A DNA stretch of 64,000 bases from Virgibacillus halotolerans (lineage in GTDB: Bacteria > Bacillota > Bacilli > Bacillales > Amphibacillaceae). A model generated the notes under the pieces. The model did not search any database, had not been told where the DNA came from, and saw only the letters and a list, made by a program, of their open reading frames with translations. Each line of letters starts with the position of its first letter. Position 1 is the stretch's first letter. The stretch is from NCBI RefSeq assembly GCF_016908515.1, contig NZ_JAFBEA010000004.1, positions 248,001-312,000 on the forward strand, in the 5' to 3' direction. Positions 33,774 to 41,336 of this stretch are shown here, in pieces. The translations under genes and the position numbers were made by a program.

Positions 33774-35084
33774 ATGAGAAAGTTATTAGTCACTTTATCA
33801 TTGATGTTGGTCTTGGTTTTCACTTTATCAGCATGTAGCAGTGACAAAGATGACGCCTCATCCAAGGGTGACACGGAAGGAAAAACAAACATTACATTTT
33901 GGCATGCAATGAGTGGCAGTAATGGAGATGCATTACAAGAAATTGTAGACAAATTTAATGAACAGTCAGATTCCGTTTCCGTTGAAGCGATATTTCAAGG
34001 CAGCTATGATGAATCATTAAATAAACTACGTGCTGTTGGCGGCTCAGAGGAAGCACCAGCTATTGTCCAGGTTTTTGAGATTGGAACCAAATATATGAGT
34101 GAAAGTGACTTCATCACGCCAATGCAAGAATTTGTTGATAAGGATGACTTTGACACTTCTATTTTAGAGCCAAATATTGCTTCCTATTATGAAATTGATG
34201 GAAAACTAAATTCGATGCCATTTAATACGTCGAATGCAGTCATGTTTTATAACAAAGACATGTTCAAAGAAGCCGGCATGGATCCGGAAAATCCGCCAAA
34301 TTCATTTAGTGAAATGAAAGATGCTGCAGAGAAGCTCTCCGATGGAAAGGACACCTATGGCTTCACTATGGCAACCATCGGCTGGTTTTTCGAACAGCTA
34401 ATGGCTAACCAGGGTGCACTTTACCTGGATAACGATAACGGCAGGGATGGAGACGCCACAGCATCACTCGTTAACTCGGAAGAAGGGTTGAATGTCTTTA
34501 ACTGGCTGAACGATATGAACAAGGCGAAGACATTCAGGAATTATGGCAGTGATTGGGAAGATCCTCGAGGTCCATTTTTCGCAAGTCAAGTAGGGATGTA
34601 TCTTGATTCAACGGCTAATACAGCAGAGGTCATTGATAATGCGCCATTCGAAGTCGGAACAGCCTACCTGCCTGTAGCAGACGGCATGGATCCACAGGGG
34701 CTTATTGTTGGTGGTGCGTCATTATGGATTACGAACCAAGTATCTGAAGCAGATCAAGACGCGGCATGGGAATTTGTTAAATTCATGACAAACCCTGATG
34801 TGCAAGCGGAATGGGCTGCGGCCACGGGATATTTCCCGATTACACCCGCTGCATATGACGAAGACGTTTTAAAAGACGTTTATGATGAATTTCCGCAATA
34901 TACGGTTGCTGTTGATCAATTAGAAAACACAACTTCAAGCCCTGCTACAAATGGTCCATTAACGACCATTATGCCTGAAGCGCGAAAGATCATTGAAACT
35001 GCTTTAGGTGAAATGTATGAAGGTAAAGATCCACAAGCGGCACTTGATGATGCAGCTGCAAAGATTCAAGACGCACTTGATTAG
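33774..35084 (+). CDS. ugpB: Glycerol-3-phosphate-type substrate-binding lipoprotein (UgpB-like)
   Basis: A 436-residue extracellular binding protein with a signal peptide and lipobox FTLSACSS (lipidated cysteine near residue 21). The body fits family 1 solute-binding proteins: ITFWHAMSGSNGDALQEIVD at the start and PLTTIMPEARKIIETALGEM near the C-terminus. It delivers substrate to UgpA/UgpE. AAGGGGGAAAATG provides the ribosome site. In Gram-positive bacteria this system could import glycerol-3-phosphate released from teichoic acids. Confidence 0.87.
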   Translation: MRKLLVTLSLMLVLVFTLSACSSDKDDASSKGDTEGKTNITFWHAMSGSNGDALQEIVDKFNEQSDSVSVEAIFQGSYDESLNKLRAVGGSEEAPAIVQVFEIGTKYMSESDFITPMQEFVDKDDFDTSILEPNIASYYEIDGKLNSMPFNTSNAVMFYNKDMFKEAGMDPENPPNSFSEMKDAAEKLSDGKDTYGFTMATIGWFFEQLMANQGALYLDNDNGRDGDATASLVNSEEGLNVFNWLNDMNKAKTFRNYGSDWEDPRGPFFASQVGMYLDSTANTAEVIDNAPFEVGTAYLPVADGMDPQGLIVGGASLWITNQVSEADQDAAWEFVKFMTNPDVQAEWAAATGYFPITPAAYDEDVLKDVYDEFPQYTVAVDQLENTTSSPATNGPLTTIMPEARKIIETALGEMYEGKDPQAALDDAAAKIQDALD

Positions 35085-35102
35085 CCTTAGGATAAAGCGA
35101 GA

Positions 35103-36029
35103 ATGAGAATAATATACACTATTGGCCTTTTGTTGATGATCACTTTAACGGGCTGTCATAGTTATACACCAATAGAATCTCATGAACAGCCAGATAACGA
35201 AAAAGTGAAGCAACAGCAGAATAATCATGCTTTGCTTTCCCCTGATCGGATTTTAAACATTGCACATCGTGGCGCTTCTGGATACGCGCCTGAACATACG
35301 TTGGAATCTTATCATGCAGGTGAAAAAATGATAGGTGACTATATTGAAATAGACTTGCAGATGACAAAAGATGGTGAGTTAATCGCTATGCATGATGAAG
35401 ATGTATCAAGAACAACAGACAGTGAAGGAGCCGTTCAGGACTTTACTTTGGATGAAATTAAAACACTCGATGCGGGCACGTGGTTCAACGAGGAAAATCC
35501 CGAATTAGCGCAACCAGCATTTAGTCATGCCAAAATCCCAACCTTAGATGAAATCATAGACAACTTTGATGAAGAGGCAAATTATTATATTGAAACAAAA
35601 ACGCCTGAAGAATATCCAGGTATGGTAAAGGAGTTAATTTCTACATTAAAAAAACATGAACTGATTGGCCCTGATACACCACAAGGGAAAGTGATTATAC
35701 AATCCTTTAGTGAAGCCAGTTTACATGACGTTTATGAGATAGATTCATCTATACCTTTGATACAGTTAATTAGCTATCAGGATACTGCCAAGATTACTAC
35801 AACCGAACTCGATAAAATTAATGTATATGCCGTTGGTATTGGCGCTAACTATACGTACTTAACAAAAGAATATGTTGCAAAAGTGCGAGATGCTGGTCTG
35901 CTTTTGCATCCTTATACGGTAAATGAAAAAAAGGATATGAAACAGCTTATTGAATGGGGCGTTACAGGCATGTTTACGAATTATCCAGATAGGTTGAATG
36001 AAGTGTTAGGAGAGATGAATAGAGACTAA
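35103..36029 (+). CDS. glpQ: Lipid-anchored glycerophosphodiester phosphodiesterase (GlpQ-like)
   Basis: A 308-residue GDPD with signal peptide and lipobox TLTGCHSY (cysteine about residue 18), so it acts outside the cell. The catalytic domain shows NIAHRGASGYAPEHTLESY, YIEIDLQMTKDGELIAMHDE and YIETKTPEEYPGM, with the two catalytic histidines and metal ligands in place. It resembles B. subtilis GlpQ, an exo-hydrolase of poly(glycerol phosphate) teichoic acid. As the last gene of the ugp-like operon it would generate glycerol-3-phosphate for import. Confidence 0.88.
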   Translation: MRIIYTIGLLLMITLTGCHSYTPIESHEQPDNEKVKQQQNNHALLSPDRILNIAHRGASGYAPEHTLESYHAGEKMIGDYIEIDLQMTKDGELIAMHDEDVSRTTDSEGAVQDFTLDEIKTLDAGTWFNEENPELAQPAFSHAKIPTLDEIIDNFDEEANYYIETKTPEEYPGMVKELISTLKKHELIGPDTPQGKVIIQSFSEASLHDVYEIDSSIPLIQLISYQDTAKITTTELDKINVYAVGIGANYTYLTKEYVAKVRDAGLLLHPYTVNEKKDMKQLIEWGVTGMFTNYPDRLNEVLGEMNRD

Positions 36030-36034
36030 AAAAA

Positions 36035-36078
36035 TTATAGGATAAGCAAATATTTATGTGCTTATCCTATAAGTTTTT
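36035..36078 (+). terminator. Terminator of the ugp-glpQ operon
   Basis: TTATAGGATAAGCA (36035-36048) and TGCTTATCCTATAA (36059-36072) form a perfect 14-base stem, followed by GTTTTT. It begins six bases after the glpQ stop. Confidence 0.92.
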
Positions 36079-36133
36079 GATATAGTGTTTCGGTATATGA
36101 TGTTAAATTACCTTTAGTATACTAAAATGTTGC

Positions 36134-37480
36134 CTAATTTAGCTGTTCAAGTTCCTTTCCTTCTAAATGATTATTGTGAATCCATACTTGTTTTCCGTCC
36201 AACAAGCCACGATACCAAAGGTTCTTTCCAACCTTCACTGTTTTATCTACTTTGAACTCTCTGTTTTTAAATGATTCTAAGTCAGCATAAACTTGATTTT
36301 TTTTTCCCCCCCATTCACGACTATAACCAGATCCAGATCCTTTTAAATAAAAAAGCTTAGAATCGTTATCTATCGCCACATGGATATGACTAGAGACTTG
36401 TGATGCCTTTATCCAACCTAGTACACCATCTTTAGCACTAGGTTCATTGCTTAATAAATAATACAACTCACCTTTATAAGTTGCTTCCTTTTTAATATAA
36501 AAAACATTATTCTTATAACCTTCAGATGACTTTTGTTCTCCCGTTTCTCCAAGTGTAGAATTAATAAAAGATCTACCCGATTTAATATGACCCAGACGAC
36601 TGGTTAGTTCTTCTATATAATTGTCATCACTTTCAAAAGGATGATGACTATCAATTCTCGCTTGGTTTATTTCAGCTAACGGATCGTCTGGTAACTTCTC
36701 ATCAAATTCTAATTCAAAGCTTCTGTATGCTTCCCTTTCTTTCTTGGACATCTTTTGCCATTGTTTTAAAAACGCTTCATATTTTGGAATAACATCCTTG
36801 ACTGTCCCATAATCTTTTACCTTTCCAAACTCTAACCATAAAATCTTCTCACAGAACTGCTTCATTTGACCGATTGAATGACTGACAAAGATCATTGTCT
36901 TCCCTTGTTTTTTAAACTCTTTCATTTTATTCAAGCTTTTTTCTGCAAATGCTTTGTCTCCAACTGACAATGCTTCGTCGATAATTAGGATATCCGGATC
37001 TACATTTACTGAAATTGCAAATCCTAGACGAGATTTCATCCCACTGGAATAGGATTTTACTGGTTGATCAATAAACTTCTCCAGTTCTGCAAATTCAATA
37101 ATATCAGGCTCTAGTACCTTGATTTCATCTTTATTAAATCCTAACATCAACAATTTTAATTCAATATTATCTCGACCAGAAAGATCACCCTTTAACCCTG
37201 ATGCCACAGCAATTATAGAAACCTGACCGTTAACTTTGACTGTTCCAGACGTTTCGGGAACAATTCCCGCAATAATATTCGATAAAGTGGATTTACCGGA
37301 GCCATTTATACCGACAAAGCCAACCACATCACCTTTTTCTGCTTCAAAACTAACATCTGTTAAAGCATAAAAGTCTTCCCCATAGCTTTTATGAGTAATC
37401 AAATCTAATAAACGATCCTTTGTATCGTTGAATAATTTATATTTCTTAAAAATATTACTTGCAATTATTGCCTTTTCCAT
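36134..37480 (-). CDS. tagH: Teichoic acid export ATPase fused to a GW (SH3-like) module, no membrane segment
   Basis: 448 residues. The ABC ATPase spans about 1-240: Walker A GINGSGKST (57-65), signature YSSGMKSRLGF (144-154), Walker B ILIIDEA (164-170) and H-loop H201. It pairs with TagG (gene 14 bases upstream) to flip wall teichoic acid. After a charged linker, residues 293-439 form a double GW module (RLGHIKSG, VLGWIKASQV, REWGGKKNQVY, LWYRGLLDGKQVWIHNNHL) closely resembling the modules of the glucosaminidase at 43890-47129. GW modules normally bind teichoic acids outside the cell. No hydrophobic stretch lies between the ATPase and the GW module, unlike the second TagH at 50876-52492, so the module is predicted to be cytoplasmic. 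Confidence 0.88.
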   Translation of the reverse strand: MEKAIIASNIFKKYKLFNDTKDRLLDLITHKSYGEDFYALTDVSFEAEKGDVVGFVGINGSGKSTLSNIIAGIVPETSGTVKVNGQVSIIAVASGLKGDLSGRDNIELKLLMLGFNKDEIKVLEPDIIEFAELEKFIDQPVKSYSSGMKSRLGFAISVNVDPDILIIDEALSVGDKAFAEKSLNKMKEFKKQGKTMIFVSHSIGQMKQFCEKILWLEFGKVKDYGTVKDVIPKYEAFLKQWQKMSKKEREAYRSFELEFDEKLPDDPLAEINQARIDSHHPFESDDNYIEELTSRLGHIKSGRSFINSTLGETGEQKSSEGYKNNVFYIKKEATYKGELYYLLSNEPSAKDGVLGWIKASQVSSHIHVAIDNDSKLFYLKGSGSGYSREWGGKKNQVYADLESFKNREFKVDKTVKVGKNLWYRGLLDGKQVWIHNNHLEGKELEQLN

Positions 37481-37494
37481 ACGATCACAACCAT

Positions 37495-38316
37495 TTATAA
37501 GTAGTCAATAAAGTGTCTTCTGAATTTCACATGCAACATTGAACCAAACAGGAACAGAACAATTACTAAGGCCCAAAAATACAACGTATATTGCCAGTGC
37601 TCAATGAAATACCAATCTAGCCCAAAAAATGCAGAACGATAACCCTCTATTAGATAGAAAAGCGGATTTAATTTCATCAAATTCATAAGAATTGGAATAT
37701 CACTTAACATCGTTATTGGCCATAATACACCCGATAAATATAACAGCATTCGTAATGTCGAACTTATAAACATATGAACATCTCTTATTATTGTCGATAA
37801 TGTCGAGGTTATAAGTGATATAGAGAATATTAAACAAAAAGCAGCAAAGATAAAATATATAAATTGCAAATAGTATACAGAAGCAAAGTAACCCATAAAT
37901 TGAAAAATGATTATAGAGATAATCAACATAAATAAATGAATATAAAACTTCGAAAATATTACATAGTTAGGAATGACGCTCATTGGAAAATTCATTTTTG
38001 AAAGCATACGTAATCGACTGTAAATAGACTTTGATCCCTGTATTGTTGATTGAAAAAAGAAAATCCATAAAAAGAAACCGGCTAATAGCCAAGCGAAAAA
38101 CGGCACTTCCATTCCACCTAAATGAATTGGGTCTCTATGTCTAATTGTATCAAATACAAACCAGTAAATAAGAATTTGTATAGACGGATTAATTATTTCC
38201 CAAGCCATTCCTAAATAATTATTACGATTTTGACTTTTTAATTCATATAGCGAGAGTCTTCTTATTAAATAAAAGTGATCTATTTGTTCTTTAATAACTT
38301 TAATTGCAGATTTCAT
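37495..38316 (-). CDS. tagG: Teichoic acid export ABC permease
   Basis: A 273-residue ABC-2-type permease with six hydrophobic segments. YELKSQNRNNYLGMAWEIIN near the N-terminus and PLFYLIEGYRSAFFG near the C-terminus are typical of TagG. With TagH it moves undecaprenyl-linked WTA to the outer face. GGTGAAAGGATAC precedes the ATG. It is the only TagG in the window although two TagH genes are present. Confidence 0.92.
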   Translation of the reverse strand: MKSAIKVIKEQIDHFYLIRRLSLYELKSQNRNNYLGMAWEIINPSIQILIYWFVFDTIRHRDPIHLGGMEVPFFAWLLAGFFLWIFFFQSTIQGSKSIYSRLRMLSKMNFPMSVIPNYVIFSKFYIHLFMLIISIIIFQFMGYFASVYYLQFIYFIFAAFCLIFSISLITSTLSTIIRDVHMFISSTLRMLLYLSGVLWPITMLSDIPILMNLMKLNPLFYLIEGYRSAFFGLDWYFIEHWQYTLYFWALVIVLFLFGSMLHVKFRRHFIDYL

Positions 38317-38405
38317 GAGTGTATCCTTTCACCATAATTCTATATAATATTTATTAGTTATGTAAATGTTAATTATACAAGCAAGCACTATAAAAGACAA
38401 TAAAT

Positions 38406-38438
38406 AGTAAGGCTTACCTCTTTTAGATAAGCCTTACT
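38406..38438 (-). terminator. Terminator after the TagE-like gene
   Basis: AGTAAGGCTTA (38406-38416) pairs perfectly with TAAGCCTTACT (38428-38438). It lies 20 bases after the TagE-like stop and before tagG, so tagGH is probably a separate transcript. The T-tract is weak (ATTTATTG). Confidence 0.65.
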
Positions 38439-38458
38439 GATGGAGTGGATGTATAACT

Positions 38459-39976
38459 CTAATCTTTGATTACATCAAGCCAACGCTCTTTATATTTAAC
38501 TTCACTAAATGTATCATTAACATGTAGAGCATTTTCAGATAGATTATCGCGAAGATCTCTATCTTTCATGACCTCAATAATTTTTTCAGCAAGCTTTTTA
38601 GTATCACCCTGGGGAACTATAAAACCATCTACCCCATCTTCAATAATATCCTCTGGTCCATATTTTGTGTCGTATGATATCACCGGGGTGCCTACTGACA
38701 TACTCTCAGTTATCACCATAGCAAATCCTTCTTGCCTTGAAGTAAGAATGGAACATGTGGCTTTTCGATAAGCCTCTTTTGGTTCAGTAGTATATTTTTT
38801 TAAATATACGTTATTCTCTAGTTCAAGTTTTTTTATTAAACTTTTTAGATCGCCTTTTAGGTTTCCATAACCATATATATAGTACTTAGCCTCTGGTACC
38901 TTTTCAACTACGAATTTAAAAGCTTTAATTGATTCATCTAATCTTTTATCTTCATGATAACGAGCCAAGGTTACAGCTAACTTTGAATTATAATTCAACT
39001 TATTCTTACTACTTGTTCTTTCATCTACCCCACTTGCATGTGGAATTACAACAAATTTGTCATTTTTTCCATATACAGATTCTACATCATCTTTTTGCTC
39101 TTTCGTTAAAAATACGACTTTATCCAGTTCTTTTGTATTTTCAAAGAGTTGTCTATAGCTATTTTTGATATTTTTTACATCATCGAAAGGTTCTTTTATA
39201 TGATTGGTATGAATGACTTCAATTTTTTTTATATTATCATGTTTAACTTCTTGCAGCATTTTATGCAACCCTCTTAATTCACATGTGACTACAGGATAGG
39301 CTATGCCATTCAATAAAGAATTTAACCATCTTTCTTGATATTCATATAAACTTTCCAATTCAATAGGTTCCTCCTTGAAGATCGCTGCACGCCCCTCTTT
39401 ACCCGTCTTGGAATTAATATGAACACTTAGAAAGCAAAAACCTTTATTGTCAAAATATCGATCCAATCGTGATTTGTTTGTCAATTTATCCATTTGCCGA
39501 ATTCTAACCAAAATGCCCCTTTCATCAAACTCTTCTCTTCTTAACCTATATCTATCAGCATCCATATAATCTACAAACTTTAAAGTGCCATCTTGGTTAA
39601 ATCGTTTGTATTTAGTGTATAAACCATTTTCATAGTAACGATACGAAGGTTCTTCTTTCATGTTTTCGACTGGAAATTCTACAAATCCTCTCTCTTTCAC
39701 TAGGTAATTATACTTAGTTTTTGAGTTTTTTGGCTTTCCTTTATTCGGTTTTATATCTTCAAAAAAGTTAACTACTTGGATATTTTTTGATAAGATCTTT
39801 TTATCATATAATTCTTTTATGATTTGCTTATGGTTTTGTTGAAACACAATTGTAACAATTATAACCTTTTCATATTCTTTTGCTAGTACATTTGCTCTTT
39901 TTATCGACGCCTTGGTAACTCCACCTCTTATAACATCTAATGATCTAACGAGAAGCACAGGAGTAATTTTAGTCAA
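38459..39976 (-). CDS. tagE: Poly(glycerol-phosphate) glucosyltransferase, TagE-like (GT4)
   Basis: A 505-residue GT4 enzyme. The N-terminal domain carries the insert typical of TagE/GtfA-type enzymes (repeated YxENGLYTKYKRFNQDGTL-like beta segments, about 100-190). The donor domain shows VTLARYHEDKRLDESIKAF, YYIYGYGNLKGDLKSLIK and the EX7E motif EGFAMVITE followed by SMSVGTPVISYD. It likely glucosylates poly(glycerol phosphate) in the cytoplasm before export. It starts with TTG preceded by AAAGGGG. It sits between TagF-like genes and tagGH, supporting the role. Confidence 0.85.
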   Translation of the reverse strand: MTKITPVLLVRSLDVIRGGVTKASIKRANVLAKEYEKVIIVTIVFQQNHKQIIKELYDKKILSKNIQVVNFFEDIKPNKGKPKNSKTKYNYLVKERGFVEFPVENMKEEPSYRYYENGLYTKYKRFNQDGTLKFVDYMDADRYRLRREEFDERGILVRIRQMDKLTNKSRLDRYFDNKGFCFLSVHINSKTGKEGRAAIFKEEPIELESLYEYQERWLNSLLNGIAYPVVTCELRGLHKMLQEVKHDNIKKIEVIHTNHIKEPFDDVKNIKNSYRQLFENTKELDKVVFLTKEQKDDVESVYGKNDKFVVIPHASGVDERTSSKNKLNYNSKLAVTLARYHEDKRLDESIKAFKFVVEKVPEAKYYIYGYGNLKGDLKSLIKKLELENNVYLKKYTTEPKEAYRKATCSILTSRQEGFAMVITESMSVGTPVISYDTKYGPEDIIEDGVDGFIVPQGDTKKLAEKIIEVMKDRDLRDNLSENALHVNDTFSEVKYKERWLDVIKD

Positions 39977-40017
39977 TTTTATAGCCCCTTTCAGAAATAA
40001 AATGAATAATTATTATT

Positions 40018-41232
40018 TCATTCAATATATAGTTTTCCCTTTTCTAAAAATTGATTTACTACCCGTTCGGATGCATTACCATCTTCTAGATAACAATATT
40101 TATTATAAAACGATTCAAATGTTAAAGGCAATTGATATTTATCATCTCGGATCAACTGTAAATAACTTATAATTTCCCCAGTTGTCTTCAATAGCGGTCC
40201 AGGAGCTTCTTCTTCAATATTGAAATAAAATCCACGAAGTTTATTTCGATACTTTTCAATATCATATGTAAAGAACAAGATCGGTCTTCGCAAATTCGCA
40301 TAATCAAAAAATACAGATGAGTAGTCAGTAATTAAGACATCGGAAATTAAATATAAATCACCAATGTCATTATATGAAGACACATCATATACAAAGTTCT
40401 TATAAACACTTAAATCAAATTGCTCTGCCACTAAATAATGCATCCGAAGCAAAATAACAAAATCATCGCCAAATTCGACTTTTAGCTGATTCAGATCTAA
40501 TTCCAAGCTAAACCTGTAATTTCCCGTACTATAATAATCATCATCACGCCATGTTGGAGCATATAAAATAATTTTTTTATCCGGAAGTATATTTAACTTA
40601 TTCTTTATTCCCTTTGACTTCAATTCATTATTGTCTGTGTATAGTATGTCATTTCTAGGGTAACCACTTTCAATAATTGTCTGTTTAAAGTCAAATGCTC
40701 TTTTAAATATTTCTGTAGAATATGCGTTAGGAGATACTAAGTAATCCCATTTACTAGCTTCATAAATGAAATTCTCCTTATATGAATTCGTATTTGTACC
40801 CGGCATATGAACCTCATTTATATCCACCCCTAGTTTCTTTAATGGAGTTCCATGCCATGTCTGAATATAGATTGTATGTTTTGGTTTTGGTATCCATAAA
40901 GGCAATCTGCTATTAACCACCCAATACCTTGCCGTCCCCATTTGATATATCCATTTTAAACTAAAGCGAATTAGATAATTATATCCATTTTTTTGGAAAT
41001 TACTGAGATATTTCCGATCAACACTCCAATATAATTTGTAATCTGGATACTCTTTTTTTATATATTCATATATGCTTTTTGGACTATCACTATATTGCTT
41101 TCCTAAAAAGCTTTCGAAAATTATTGTTTTTTTATGGGTGGGTAATTTACCTGCTGCGTAAAAAAGCAGCTTCAACATTTCCTTTACATATTGACTTCTT
41201 TTAATTTTCATAAGAAGTGTCTTAATTTTCAC
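40018..41232 (-). CDS. CDP-glycerol glycerophosphotransferase (TagF-type)
   Basis: A 404-residue peripheral membrane enzyme of the glycerophosphotransferase family. Key motifs are IQTWHGTPLKKLG (catalytic-region histidine), SGYPRNDILY, YAPTWRDD, RMHYLVA (second histidine) and ISDVLITDYSSVFFDYA. It adds glycerol phosphate from CDP-glycerol to the growing WTA chain. It starts with GTG and GAGGTGAA upstream. It is a clear paralogue of the C-terminal half of the neighbouring 707-residue protein. Polymerase versus priming activity cannot be told from sequence. Confidence 0.87.
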   Translation of the reverse strand: MKIKTLLMKIKRSQYVKEMLKLLFYAAGKLPTHKKTIIFESFLGKQYSDSPKSIYEYIKKEYPDYKLYWSVDRKYLSNFQKNGYNYLIRFSLKWIYQMGTARYWVVNSRLPLWIPKPKHTIYIQTWHGTPLKKLGVDINEVHMPGTNTNSYKENFIYEASKWDYLVSPNAYSTEIFKRAFDFKQTIIESGYPRNDILYTDNNELKSKGIKNKLNILPDKKIILYAPTWRDDDYYSTGNYRFSLELDLNQLKVEFGDDFVILLRMHYLVAEQFDLSVYKNFVYDVSSYNDIGDLYLISDVLITDYSSVFFDYANLRRPILFFTYDIEKYRNKLRGFYFNIEEEAPGPLLKTTGEIISYLQLIRDDKYQLPLTFESFYNKYCYLEDGNASERVVNQFLEKGKLYIE

Positions 41233-41293
41233 TCTAGATTCACCTCATACTATACATCTTTTGAATTCGTTCAACTTCTAATAAATAGATAGA

Positions 41294-41323
41294 AAAACAT
41301 GGATCACCTAAGATCCATGTTTT
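41294..41323 (-). terminator. Terminator after the GT2-TagF fusion gene
   Basis: AAAACATGGATC (41294-41305) pairs perfectly with GATCCATGTTTT (41312-41323). On the minus strand it is followed by TTTTTCT and starts 14 bases after the stop codon. Confidence 0.88.
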
Positions 41324-41336
41324 ATATTTCACGATA

